From an uncultured Clostridium sp. (GTDB lineage: Bacteria > Bacillota > Clostridia > Clostridiales > Clostridiaceae): 64,000 nt of DNA. How positions within the stretch are numbered: the stretch's first letter is position 1; the number at the start of each line of letters is the position of its first letter. Positions 53,636 through 62,752 of this stretch are shown one piece after another. A model generated the notes under the pieces. It made no database searches, was not told the origin of the DNA, and was given only the letters and a program-made list of their open reading frames with translations. The stretch is taken from NCBI RefSeq assembly GCF_947072515.1, contig NZ_CAMTIG010000016.1:1-64000 (forward strand), in the 5' to 3' direction. A program made the position numbers and the translations under genes.

Positions 53636-53833
53636 TCTCTTCCCCTTTACATTCCATTTTTAATAAAATAAAACTAAGGATGCTTTTAGCTACCTTAATC
53701 TTATTATACTTTATCTTGAACTATTTTAATAATTTTTTGTGAACTCATGTAATATTTATTCTTTTTCCACTCTCCTTATGTTAAAATATTTTATATTAAC
53801 AAATAATTATTATTAACTAAGGAGGAATTTTAA

Positions 53834-54238
53834 ATGGAAACTATTGTAATACCATTAATTATAATAATGCTTGTATCTCTTGTTTTATATACTATTTCAG
53901 TTTTTAATATGCAAAGCAAATCTTTAGCAAGTAGAATGAACGTTGGTCTTGTACATCTTTCACTTGTATTATTTATCATAGGTCTTTTTTACATGAGCGG
54001 GGTTTCTCATAATCTCCCTTACAATAATGTTAGCTATGCTATGATGGATGTACACCAAGGTGTTGGATTTATATCCCTTATAGTTTTAATTATTCATTCG
54101 ATTTTCACACCAATTTTAAAAAGAAAAAAGATAAAACTTGCTAGTAAAGCTAAGGTTTTTAATATAATTCTTTGGATTATTTATTTAGTTACTTTTGTAA
54201 TTGCTATATATATCGGAATTTTAGCATCTATAAAGTAA
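53834..54238 (+). CDS. Four-helix membrane protein of unknown function
   Basis: A 134-residue protein with four hydrophobic helices (about 4-24, 38-57, 75-94, 108-130). Single histidines lie in or near helices 2 and 3 (LVHLSLVL, MMDVHQGVGF, IIHSIF), which could allow heme binding, but no family is recognised. AAGGAGG stands before the ATG and a strong hairpin follows, so it is a real single-gene unit. Confidence 0.7.
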   Translation: METIVIPLIIIMLVSLVLYTISVFNMQSKSLASRMNVGLVHLSLVLFIIGLFYMSGVSHNLPYNNVSYAMMDVHQGVGFISLIVLIIHSIFTPILKRKKIKLASKAKVFNIILWIIYLVTFVIAIYIGILASIK

Positions 54239-54255
54239 TATATTTTAACTTTCAC

Positions 54256-54279
54256 TAAGAGATTGATTTCAATCTCTTA
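54256..54279 (+). terminator. Terminator
   Basis: TAAGAGATTG and CAATCTCTTA form a 10-bp stem with a 4-nt loop followed by TTTTTTT, ending the small membrane protein gene. Confidence 0.88.
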
Positions 54280-54329
54280 TTTTTTTATGTTTAATTACCC
54301 TATTCTTAGTAGTTAACCTTTTATTTAAA

Positions 54330-54386
54330 AACAGTTAGATTTCTAACTGTTAGACTATTGACTTTATTTTTTTCTAGTGCTATTCT
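54330..54386 (+). promoter_or_regulatory. Promoter and operator of the MarR gene
   Basis: A palindrome AACAGTTAGA-TT-TCTAACTGTT (54330-54351) lies just upstream of -35 TTGACT (54358-54363), a 17-bp spacer and -10 TATTCT (54381-54386). Its core GTTAGA resembles the signature bound by MepR in staphylococci. Confidence 0.75.
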
Positions 54387-54409
54387 TATACTCAAGGATG
54401 TGATTATTC

Positions 54410-54847
54410 ATGGATAGAAAAACTGATTTTCAAAATGCAGAGTCTTTAAGATTAATTCGTATTATTGGTCTTAAGTTAAAATTAAAAGCTGATCAAGATA
54501 TAAAAAAACTTGGTTTAAATTCCATTCAAGGGAGTACTTTAGATTATATTTCTACTCATCAACATGAAGGATTAATCCAAAGAGATATAGCTGAAGCTTT
54601 TAATAAAAAAAGTGCTACTATAACTAGTATGCTTCAGGGCTTAGAAAAAAAAGGTTATATAGAACGTTTTATTCCTAAAGATAATGAAAGACAAAAGAAT
54701 ATTTATCTTACTCCACAGGGGGAACAAGTAATCTTTGAAGCAAAAGAAATACTTCAAAATCTTGAAACTGACTTTTATGATATTCTTACTGATGAAGAGC
54801 TTTCTACTCTCACTAAAATATTAGTAAAAATAAATAATAATATTTAA
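54410..54847 (+). CDS. MarR-family regulator of the MATE transporter (MepR-like)
   Basis: A 145-residue MarR protein: NSIQGSTLDYISTHQ, helix-turn-helix GLIQRDIAEAFNKKSATITSMLQGLEKKGYIER, and wing KDNERQKNIYLTPQGE. It is encoded directly upstream of a MATE pump, and near-identical palindromes precede both genes, so it probably represses both until a drug-like ligand binds. A small AAGATAG/CTATCTT hairpin lies between the two genes. Confidence 0.85.
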   Translation: MDRKTDFQNAESLRLIRIIGLKLKLKADQDIKKLGLNSIQGSTLDYISTHQHEGLIQRDIAEAFNKKSATITSMLQGLEKKGYIERFIPKDNERQKNIYLTPQGEQVIFEAKEILQNLETDFYDILTDEELSTLTKILVKINNNI

Positions 54848-54889
54848 ATACATTTAATTCACAAGATAGCTATGTCTATCTTTTACCTA

Positions 54890-54911
54890 AATAGTTAGAA
54901 TTCTAACTATT
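54890..54911 (+). promoter_or_regulatory. Operator of the MATE gene
   Basis: A perfect 22-bp palindrome with core AGTTAGAATTCTAACT, matching the MarR-gene operator in its GTTAGA half-sites. TATAAA follows at once, so binding would cover the promoter. Confidence 0.75.
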
Positions 54912-54951
54912 ATAAATCAAACTATTTTGTTTCAAACAAAGGAGAATATTT

Positions 54952-56343
54952 ATGGAAAATACTCAACCACAAGATTCAAATGAATATTTATTAAAGGATG
55001 CACCTATTAGCAAAGCTATACGTCGTCTATCACTCCCAATGATTATAGGATTATCTATTGGAACAGTTTATACCGTAATCAATATTTATTTTATTGGACT
55101 TTTAAAAAATGTCCCTATGCTAACAGCCCTTACTCTAGGTTTACCTGTCTTTTTAGTTTTAATGACTATAGGTAATATGTTTGGTGTTGGTTCATCTACT
55201 TACATAACTCGATTAATTGCTAAAAATGAAAAAGATAAAGCTAAATCTATTGCTTCTTATGCTGTATATTCTAGCTTTTTGTTTAGCATTCTTATTTCAA
55301 TTATTGCTATAATTTTTATTAATCCAATTGCTCATATTTTAGGTGCTAATGGAGCCACTCTCATTGTTACTAAAAATTATTGTATTGCTAGTTTAGCTTT
55401 AGGTTTTTGCGTAGTTTTAAACTTCACACTTGAACAAATTGTAAGAAGTACAGGTGCTACAAAAGAATCTATGTATGGTATGGCTATAAGTGCTTTAGTT
55501 AACTTAATTTTAGATCCATTATTAATATTAGTATTTCATTTTGATTTAGTTGGTGCTGCTGTTGCTATGTCTTTAGCAAACTTAGTTTCTGCTATGTACT
55601 ATATGTATTACTTACATTTTAAAAGTATTCAATTACATAAATTCTTTAAAATCACAAAAATTTCTTTTAAAGATAGAATTGAAATTTTTAAAATTGGATT
55701 TCCTGAAGTTATCCAAATGTCATTTATGTTAGTATCTACATTACTTTTAAATAATTTCTGTATGGAATATGGTGCTACTGTTGAAGCTGGTATTGGAATT
55801 AGTTTACGTATTGTCCAAGTTCCTGAATTTATAAGTATGGGAATATTCTTAGGTTTAATTCCACTTCTAGCACACAGTTATTCTAGTAAAAACTTCAAAA
55901 GATTTAATGCTGCTATTAAAGGTGGTTTTAAGTATATTTTATTAGTATCTTTCTGTTTTTGTATAATTGGATTTATATTTAAAACTCCTATTTTAAAACT
56001 ATTTACTAATAATCTAGATGTTATAAAGGTAGGTTCATTTCTTCTAGCTATTATGCTTTTAGCTTCACTATTCAATGGTATTTCCGGCTTATTTGTTGGA
56101 GTATTTCAAGCTACTGGTAAAGGAACTCCTACTGCTATTATTACTATTACTCAAGGAATTTTATCAATTCCTGCTGTTATAGTTCTTCATTACTTCTTTG
56201 GACTTACTGGAGTAATGATTGCAATGCCATCAACAGAATTTGTTGCATTTATCTTAGGCGCTTGCATGTATATCTTTTTCCGAAAAGAATTTTCTGGAAA
56301 GCATCCACATAAAATTTCGGAAGTAAGTGAAGTTTCATCTTAA
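54952..56343 (+). CDS. MATE multidrug efflux transporter (MepA-like)
   Basis: A 463-residue protein with 12 predicted helices and the MATE repeat structure: the N-terminal half starts APISKAIRRLSLPMIIGLSIGTVYTVINIYFIG and contains EQIVRSTGATKESMYGMAISALVNLILDPLLI, the second half starts KIGFPEVIQMSF. Family members expel cationic drugs using Na+ or H+ gradients. Controlled by the upstream MarR gene through a shared palindrome, the same layout as mepR-mepA. Confidence 0.88.
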   Translation: MENTQPQDSNEYLLKDAPISKAIRRLSLPMIIGLSIGTVYTVINIYFIGLLKNVPMLTALTLGLPVFLVLMTIGNMFGVGSSTYITRLIAKNEKDKAKSIASYAVYSSFLFSILISIIAIIFINPIAHILGANGATLIVTKNYCIASLALGFCVVLNFTLEQIVRSTGATKESMYGMAISALVNLILDPLLILVFHFDLVGAAVAMSLANLVSAMYYMYYLHFKSIQLHKFFKITKISFKDRIEIFKIGFPEVIQMSFMLVSTLLLNNFCMEYGATVEAGIGISLRIVQVPEFISMGIFLGLIPLLAHSYSSKNFKRFNAAIKGGFKYILLVSFCFCIIGFIFKTPILKLFTNNLDVIKVGSFLLAIMLLASLFNGISGLFVGVFQATGKGTPTAIITITQGILSIPAVIVLHYFFGLTGVMIAMPSTEFVAFILGACMYIFFRKEFSGKHPHKISEVSEVSS

Positions 56344-56344
56344 A

Positions 56345-56384
56345 AAAATCACCTTAGTTAAAAATTTACTAAGGTGATTTTTTT
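56345..56384. terminator. Bidirectional terminator
   Basis: AAAATCACCTTAGT and ACTAAGGTGATTTT form a 14-bp stem between the MATE gene and the convergent dus gene, with a T-run on the right and an A-run on the left. Confidence 0.9.
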
Positions 56385-56391
56385 AATTTTA

Positions 56392-57351
56392 TTATCTATT
56401 GAAACCAGATCCTTTTAATATCTCTTTTTCTCTAAATATAGCTTTTACAGCTTCATTATAATCTCTGACTTTTTGTGATTTTTTTATAGCTTTCAAATAT
56501 TTTTTATCTTCTTCAAAGGAGAAATTTAAGTATCCCCATAATTCCTTCATTCTAAATAGAGTATTTCTTTCATCTTTCAATACATCTAAATATGTATTTA
56601 AAATTTCATCATGAAATTTTTTCAAGGTCTCTTTATTCATATATTCTTCTTTTTCGATTTCATTTATTAATCCTGGGTTTGCTAAAATCCCTCTACCTAA
56701 CATTATTCTATCTATATTCTTAAATCTTTTCGTAAACTCTTTATAATCATCTACTGTAAATATATCTCCATTGTAGCAAATAGGATTAGTGCTCAATTTT
56801 ATTCCATCTTCAAAAATTTCTAAATTTGGTGTATTACCATAAAAGTCCTTTTGTGTCCTTGGATGAATAATTAACTCTTCTAACTTATATTTATTAAATA
56901 TCTCTATTAACTCATAAAATTCATTTCCATCTTCTTTTCCAATTCTTGTTTTAATAGATATTTTCATATCTTTTACTTCTGTAAAAACCTTCTCTAAAAA
57001 TAAATCTAACTCTTCTCTAAATGCTAGAAATCCCGAACCTCGTCCCTTTGCTACAACAGTTCCTGATGGACATCCTAAATTTAAATTTATTTCATCATAT
57101 CCCATTTCTTTTAATTTATATGCAGTGTTTATAAATCCTTCTGCATCATTTGTAAGAATTTGAGGTATTACTTTTACATCTTTATTATTTTCTGGTAATA
57201 CATCTCTAAGTTCTTTTGTTTTAAGCTTTTTACTACTAGTAGGTACAATAAATGGGGTAAAATATTTATCTATATTTCCAAAGTATTTATTATGTGCATT
57301 TCTATATATAAAGCCTGTAAGACCTTCCATTGGTGCTAAGTAATATTTCAT
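56392..57351 (-). CDS. dus: tRNA-dihydrouridine synthase
   Basis: A 319-residue FMN enzyme with YYLAPMEGLTGFIYR at the flavin site, the catalytic Cys in NLNLGCPSGTVVAKGRGSGFL, KTRIG, IHPRTQKDFY and MLGRGILANPGL. It reduces uridines in the tRNA D-loop. GGAG precedes the ATG. Single-gene unit that shares its terminator with the MATE gene. Confidence 0.9.
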   Translation of the reverse strand: MKYYLAPMEGLTGFIYRNAHNKYFGNIDKYFTPFIVPTSSKKLKTKELRDVLPENNKDVKVIPQILTNDAEGFINTAYKLKEMGYDEINLNLGCPSGTVVAKGRGSGFLAFREELDLFLEKVFTEVKDMKISIKTRIGKEDGNEFYELIEIFNKYKLEELIIHPRTQKDFYGNTPNLEIFEDGIKLSTNPICYNGDIFTVDDYKEFTKRFKNIDRIMLGRGILANPGLINEIEKEEYMNKETLKKFHDEILNTYLDVLKDERNTLFRMKELWGYLNFSFEEDKKYLKAIKKSQKVRDYNEAVKAIFREKEILKGSGFNR

Positions 57352-57448
57352 CTATTAACTCCTTTAATTTATAACTTTCCTAAAAATTATATCAAGGCTT
57401 CTTATAATTTTCTAGTCTTCTTATAATTTTTTCATTTAAACTTAAATA

Positions 57449-57471
57449 GAGCAGAGTTTAAAACTCTGCTC
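57449..57471 (-). terminator. Terminator of the heme oxygenase gene
   Basis: GAGCAGAGTTT and AAACTCTGCTC form a perfect 11-bp stem around a single base, opening in practice to a larger loop, 46 bp after the stop. Confidence 0.75.
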
Positions 57472-57517
57472 CATTTTGTTATGTCTTGATTTATATATTT
57501 ACTTAGGAATTTACTTT

Positions 57518-58225
57518 TTAATTATGAGGATGTCCACCTGGATGTCCTCCTGGGTGTCCACTATGAGCTGGATGTCCTTTACTTTCTGAATCTTTCATAA
57601 ATAACTTTGCATCTAATTCTGTTGAAATACCTACATTATACACATATGAATTACTTACTTCATTTATAAAATATTCTACTTCTTCATCAGTTAATGCTAA
57701 TGCACCAAGTTTCTTATGGTATCCCATAACATATGGCATTATTTCTCCGATTCCATCCATTTTATAATAGTTTAGTCCACCTTCGCCTATATTATAATGA
57801 TTTTTTATCAAATCAGCAAAAAGTCTTCCACCAAAAAGATCTGCTAGGAATCTTGTATATGCATGTGCAACAACTCCTAATGGATTACTTTTTCCTATTT
57901 CATTAATTCTATTTACATATGCTTTAGTTGATTCTAATTCTTTAAGTTCTTTTACTTTATCCCCTAAAATAAATTCTATATCTTTTTTCATCAATTCTGA
58001 TTTATAAAGTTCTTTTGTTACAAGTGGCGCTAATCTTGCATCACCTTTTAATGCATCTAGATTTTTTTCTATTGCTACATAAACTGGTAATAGACTATAT
58101 AAAAATTCTCCATAACTTTCTTTAGTGGCATTTCCATCTAATAATCTTTTATTAAATCCTGTAACCTCTGTAGCTTTATGAATATCCTTTGTTCTACTTC
58201 TTAATTCATCTGAAAAATTTCTCAT
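57518..58225 (-). CDS. Heme oxygenase with His-rich tail
   Basis: A 235-residue biliverdin-type heme oxygenase. The N-terminal RTKDIHKATE places the proximal heme ligand at His16, and AYTRFLADLFGGRLFADLI gives the distal-helix glycines. Known activity is O2-dependent ring opening of heme to release iron. The last residues end in GHPGGHPGGHPHN, a Gly/His/Pro repeat able to bind metal, absent from typical short HemO proteins. The ATG at 58225 follows GGTGG with 5-6 nt; a TTG four codons earlier is open. I found no Fur box in the 165-bp region upstream. In an anaerobe the enzyme may serve iron release or oxygen scavenging. Confidence 0.87.
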   Translation of the reverse strand: MRNFSDELRSRTKDIHKATEVTGFNKRLLDGNATKESYGEFLYSLLPVYVAIEKNLDALKGDARLAPLVTKELYKSELMKKDIEFILGDKVKELKELESTKAYVNRINEIGKSNPLGVVAHAYTRFLADLFGGRLFADLIKNHYNIGEGGLNYYKMDGIGEIMPYVMGYHKKLGALALTDEEVEYFINEVSNSYVYNVGISTELDAKLFMKDSESKGHPAHSGHPGGHPGGHPHN

Positions 58226-58402
58226 TTTTTCCACCAACCTTTAATTTATTTTATACTTATATTATATCAATCCTTACTATTCTTATCAACTTTAAATGGT
58301 TTAATTAATATTTTGTTCAAATTTAACATTTTTAAAACAGCACCTCATAATTTATGGTATAATTTCATTAATTTATAAAACTAAAGAAAGGATGGACTAT
58401 TT

Positions 58403-58843
58403 ATGAATAATCCTAGCTTATATATTTATCTTATGACATTCCCAATACTATTTTTATTTATATTATTTGGTATTAACATAAATAAGCATAGTAATGAGGA
58501 GGATTTATTTTTAGCTTTTAATACAAAAGCTTCTAAATCCTCTGTGGAGTCCTATAAATATGCAAATAAAAAACTTGGAACTGCTTTAATTCTAATTGCT
58601 ATAATTTCTCTTATTTTTGCAAGTTGTGGCTTTTTCTTTAAACAACCAATCCAAAATAGTATTTTTATTTTTGCACCATTTATACCAATATTTCTTTTAC
58701 TTTTAAGAATGATAACTTTAGAGTTAAATATAAAAAAGAAATTCAATTTAAATTTTAAAAGTACATCAAAATTTGCTTTAGCTATAGTATTTGCTGTAAT
58801 TTCATTTTTATTGCCTTTATTATTAGTTTTAGCTACTCTATAA
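58403..58843 (+). CDS. Small membrane protein, possibly SdpI-like
   Basis: A 146-residue protein with about four hydrophobic helices. Between helices 1 and 2, NTKASKSSVESYKYANKKLGTALIL resembles the W.yAN...G stretch of the SdpI/YfhL immunity-protein family. That family protects against the SDP toxin in Bacillus, but many members have unknown roles, and no toxin gene is adjacent. AAAGGA precedes the ATG; a strong terminator follows. Confidence 0.6.
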   Translation: MNNPSLYIYLMTFPILFLFILFGININKHSNEEDLFLAFNTKASKSSVESYKYANKKLGTALILIAIISLIFASCGFFFKQPIQNSIFIFAPFIPIFLLLLRMITLELNIKKKFNLNFKSTSKFALAIVFAVISFLLPLLLVLATL

Positions 58844-58845
58844 GA

Positions 58846-58872
58846 AAATGCGAGATTAATTATCTCGCATTT
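58846..58872. terminator. Bidirectional terminator
   Basis: AAATGCGAGAT and ATCTCGCATTT form an 11-bp stem with a 5-nt loop and a T-run on the right, between the small membrane protein and the convergent helicase gene. Confidence 0.88.
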
Positions 58873-58922
58873 TTTTATTCAGCTATTAAATTCTCTACTT
58901 TTTTTCATTCATCTTTTCCTTC

Positions 58923-61799
58923 CTATATCTTAAGTTCATTATAAATTTTAACTGGCACTTTATTTCTAAGTTTTAAATGGACTATTATAGGTTTTTCTCC
59001 TTCATAGTAAACAGTATCTGCCATCCCCATATAAATATAAGGCTCAATAACTCCATCTATCTCTCTATACTTTCTTATAAATAAATGCATATTAATATTA
59101 TATTTTTTATTATTAATAAGTTCTTGTCCTGCTTGTGAATCTATTGTTGTTGTATTTCGACTTTCCCATATAAAAGTTTCTCTATCTATAAAAATATTTT
59201 TATGTTTCATACTGGCCTTCATATCCTCTTCTTTTTCCATTCCAACAAACATATACCATTCATTTCCATTAGTTTTAAGGCCGCCCATACCATATCCACT
59301 AAATTTCTTTTTAGCATTAGACATTCTAACTACATCATCTCTACTATATTGACTATATAGTTTTAAAAATGGCATTCCATAATTTTCAGCTTCAAACTCT
59401 CTCTCATAAGTTAAAAGTCCATAATTTATGCAATCATCTATATATAATCTAAATTTTTCTTCCTCTATAACATCCTTAATCTCGTCTGCTAATTCTATCT
59501 CTTTTCCATTCTTAATAAAATTAAAATTACTTTCTTTTTTACTATGATAATCCCCTCTTAAACATTCAATAGTATATTCAAAAGTTTCTTTATCTAACTC
59601 TTTAATATATTTCTCTATTTCCTCTTTTAACTCTTCTCTTGTAGCTTTTTTATTTTTTATTAAGTATCTTAATATAATAAACTCATAGGGTCTTTTCAAA
59701 GGTAATTTAGCTGTTATATCTTTTAAAACTAATTTAAATTTTTCATTTTTCAAAAGTTTAACATCCTCAAAGGTTCCTTCTACTTTTTCTAAAAATCCAA
59801 GATAACTTTTACTCGGCGTAGCTCTTATAAATTTAATTGGATTTACCCCACCTTCATAAGCAAAGTATGTGGTCAATAAATTCACAACATTCCCACCTGT
59901 AATTTTTTTAAATTCATTATACTCTTCTTTTAAATACTTCATTGTAGTAAAGTTTTCTCTATCTATTTGTTCTAATATTCTTTCCTTTGCTATTTCATCC
60001 ATTTGAATATTAGTACAACCAGGTATATTTAAAAAGTCTGTCCTTATAGATGTTTTTAAACTTTCTTTATCATAATAATTCCCACCATTTAAAGCTATTG
60101 CTATTTGAAAAGCTTTATTATAATTTCCTATAAAATCTAAAACCGTTAAGAATTCTTTATCTTTATATTTTCTAAGCCCTCTTCCAAGTTGCTGTATAAA
60201 AATTATTGATGAATTTGTAGGTCTAAGCATTAAAGCTAAATTTATTCCTGGAATGTCTATTCCTTCATTAAATAAATCTACAGTAAAAATAACTTCTAAC
60301 TCATCACTCTCATTCTCTAATCTTTCTACAGATTTTCTTCTTTCCTCCATAGAGCTTTTTCCAGTTAAATAAGTACTTCTTATTCCTCTTTTATTAAATT
60401 CTTCTGCCATATATATTGCATGATCTATATTTGCACAAAATCCAACACACTTTCTCTTATCTCCATCAAACCCATAAAAGCCCATCTTTCCAATTATAAA
60501 ATCTACTCTTTCATTTATTTGAAGAAGTTTTGAAACCTTTGCTGTATCATTAATATTTATTCCTGTATAATCTACTAAATCTATATCTGTTATTCCAAAG
60601 TAATGAAAAGGCACTACTAGATTCTTTTCTAAGGCTTCATTTAATCTTACTTCTAATGCAATGTTATCATTGAATATAGAAAATATCTCTAACCCTTCTG
60701 TTCTTTCAGGAGTTGCAGTCATTCCAAGTAAAAACTTAGGTTTAAAATACTCTATAACTTTTTTATAACTTTCTGATGCACTATGATGGGCTTCATCAAT
60801 TATAATATAATCAAAATAGTCTTTTTCAAATTCTTCATAATAACTAGACATACTTTGTATAGTTGCAAAAATATAATCTTTATCTCGCTCCTTCATATTC
60901 CCTGTAAATAATCCAAAGTCTTTATCTTTAATTACTTTACTATAATCCATCATAGCTTTTCTAAGAATATCTTCTCTATGTACAATAAAAAGCATCTTCT
61001 TAGGTTTTAAATGTTTTACATCAAAAGCAGACATAAAAGTCTTTCCCGTCCCTGTAGCTGCTATTACAAGACTCTTATCCTCTCCACTTTCTCTTAATCT
61101 ATTTAAATTTTCTATTGCTTTTACTTGCATAGAGTTTGGTCTTATCTTCTCATATTTTAAAATCATATTTCTTGTAGATTCTTGCACATTAGCTTTTTTT
61201 ATTTCTTTTAAAAATTCTTCATAATCATTTATAAATTCTTCAGTTACATAACATGATTCATCTAATAATCTATTATATGCTTTCATAATATCATCTAAAA
61301 ATACATTATCCTTTTTAGTTATTACTCTAACATTCCATTCCTCATTACTTTTCAATGCACTTTGAGTTAAATTTGATGAACCAATATATATTTTAAATTC
61401 TTCTTCATATTCAAATATATATGCCTTGGTATGAAATCCCCTCAGTCTCTCATCTGTTATAAATATTTTTAAATCTATATTAGAGAACTCTCTTAATTTC
61501 TTTAAAGCATTTGCACCAGTAAAATTTAAGTAAGTGGATGTTATTATTTTTCCCTGTATCCCCTTACTTTCCATCTCTTTTAAATTATCTAAAATCAGTT
61601 GTAGTCCTGAAAAATTTATAAATGCTATACTAAAATAAAAACTCTTACAATTTTTAAAAGCCTCTTTTAACTCTAAAAGAAAATTAGTCTCTTCCCCATT
61701 AGTTATAAGTTTATTTTCTATAAAACTCTCTTTATCATCTATTATCTTATCTTTTATATTTTCTAATTCTTTTAAATCTAATTCTGTTTGAATATACAT
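58923..61799 (-). CDS. PLD nuclease-SF2 helicase-DUF3427-type protein
   Basis: A 958-residue protein. Residues about 35-190 are a phospholipase D-like nuclease domain with one HxK motif (GFHTKAYIF) followed by IGSSNLTQSAL. Residues about 215-570 form an SF2 helicase with Walker A AATGTGKTF, DEAHH, TATPERTEG and motif VI QQLGRGLRKY. The C-terminal ~350 residues, ending in a beta-rich part (YSRDDVVRMSN, GMGGLKTNGNEWYMFV), match the DUF3427 layout. Such fusions resemble restriction or DNA-repair machines and recur near defence genes, but there is no methyltransferase here. It follows the Cof-type phosphatase gene by 16 bp. Confidence 0.82.
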   Translation of the reverse strand: MYIQTELDLKELENIKDKIIDDKESFIENKLITNGEETNFLLELKEAFKNCKSFYFSIAFINFSGLQLILDNLKEMESKGIQGKIITSTYLNFTGANALKKLREFSNIDLKIFITDERLRGFHTKAYIFEYEEEFKIYIGSSNLTQSALKSNEEWNVRVITKKDNVFLDDIMKAYNRLLDESCYVTEEFINDYEEFLKEIKKANVQESTRNMILKYEKIRPNSMQVKAIENLNRLRESGEDKSLVIAATGTGKTFMSAFDVKHLKPKKMLFIVHREDILRKAMMDYSKVIKDKDFGLFTGNMKERDKDYIFATIQSMSSYYEEFEKDYFDYIIIDEAHHSASESYKKVIEYFKPKFLLGMTATPERTEGLEIFSIFNDNIALEVRLNEALEKNLVVPFHYFGITDIDLVDYTGININDTAKVSKLLQINERVDFIIGKMGFYGFDGDKRKCVGFCANIDHAIYMAEEFNKRGIRSTYLTGKSSMEERRKSVERLENESDELEVIFTVDLFNEGIDIPGINLALMLRPTNSSIIFIQQLGRGLRKYKDKEFLTVLDFIGNYNKAFQIAIALNGGNYYDKESLKTSIRTDFLNIPGCTNIQMDEIAKERILEQIDRENFTTMKYLKEEYNEFKKITGGNVVNLLTTYFAYEGGVNPIKFIRATPSKSYLGFLEKVEGTFEDVKLLKNEKFKLVLKDITAKLPLKRPYEFIILRYLIKNKKATREELKEEIEKYIKELDKETFEYTIECLRGDYHSKKESNFNFIKNGKEIELADEIKDVIEEEKFRLYIDDCINYGLLTYEREFEAENYGMPFLKLYSQYSRDDVVRMSNAKKKFSGYGMGGLKTNGNEWYMFVGMEKEEDMKASMKHKNIFIDRETFIWESRNTTTIDSQAGQELINNKKYNINMHLFIRKYREIDGVIEPYIYMGMADTVYYEGEKPIIVHLKLRNKVPVKIYNELKI

Positions 61800-61815
61800 A
61801 TGTGTCCTTTCTTTT

Positions 61816-62619
61816 TTAATTATGCACTAAATTCTTTTGTAAAAATTCTATAATATAAGTAATTGGATCATTATTATTGTTTGTTCCTACATATTTTGCT
61901 TCTTTTAATAGTTCTTTATTAGCATTTTCCATAACAAATCCAAAATCTGCTCCAAGTATCATTTCTCTATCATTTAAATCATCACCAACAGTAACTAATT
62001 TATAATCTTCCATTCCTTCAACTTTCATAGCTTCTCTTATTCCCGTTAGCTTAGATACTCCATCAGGTAAAACTTCTAAAAAGCATTTTCCACTTCTAAT
62101 TGCTCGTCCCACTCCATACTTTGAAAAATTCTTTTCCACTTCATCTATATATTCTTTATCACCAGTTAACAGTATTTTATTCCAGTTTCTCTCTATAAAA
62201 TCTTCTGGTACATTAAATTCTACTGTACAAGGCTTTAATGCAGGTCTATCTGTAAGTTCTGTTTCCTTTACTATATACACTATTTCATCAGCATAAACTT
62301 CTATTCCTACATTAAGCTTGTCCTCTAAAATTTTATTAAGAACTTCTTTTTTTTCTCTACTTAAAGTTCTTTCACTTAAAGATTTTTCATTTCTATAATC
62401 AAAAACTTTTCCTCCATTATAGACTATAACAGGAAAATTTATAGTTATTTTTTCTACATATTCTCTTGCAGAATCTACTATTCTACCTGTTGCAATAGTA
62501 AACTTGCCTCCATTTTTTTCAAAAAACTCTATACTTTCCATATCTTTTTTAGATATTTCCTTTTTGTCATTTAAAAGACTTCCATCCATATCTGTTACTA
62601 ATAATATTCCTTCAAACAT
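61816..62619 (-). CDS. Cof-type HAD phosphatase
   Basis: A 267-residue haloacid-dehalogenase-fold protein with the nucleophile motif LLVTDMDGSLLND at the N-terminus, FTIATGR (motif II), and the C-terminal VGDDLNDREMI metal motif. The cap between is of the Cof/IIB type. These act on sugar phosphates, nucleotides or PLP. It is the first gene of a two-gene unit with the helicase, 16 bp apart. Confidence 0.87.
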   Translation of the reverse strand: MFEGILLVTDMDGSLLNDKKEISKKDMESIEFFEKNGGKFTIATGRIVDSAREYVEKITINFPVIVYNGGKVFDYRNEKSLSERTLSREKKEVLNKILEDKLNVGIEVYADEIVYIVKETELTDRPALKPCTVEFNVPEDFIERNWNKILLTGDKEYIDEVEKNFSKYGVGRAIRSGKCFLEVLPDGVSKLTGIREAMKVEGMEDYKLVTVGDDLNDREMILGADFGFVMENANKELLKEAKYVGTNNNNDPITYIIEFLQKNLVHN

Positions 62620-62679
62620 ATCTATTCACTTTCCTCTCTTTATTTAGTTTCTCTACCTTCTATTATACTTTTTAAAAGT

Positions 62680-62714
62680 AAATACTCAAATGAACTCCCT
62701 TCATTTGAGTATTT
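62680..62714 (-). terminator. Terminator of the P-type ATPase gene
   Basis: AAATACTCAAATGAA and TTCATTTGAGTATTT form a perfect 15-bp stem with loop CTCCC. Confidence 0.9.
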
Positions 62715-62752
62715 ATTAAAATATATTTCATATCTCTCTTTTATTTATTTTC

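Noticed and set aside
58226-58402. Fur box upstream of the heme oxygenase gene
   Set aside because: The region has AT-rich inverted stretches only; nothing close to the 19-bp consensus.
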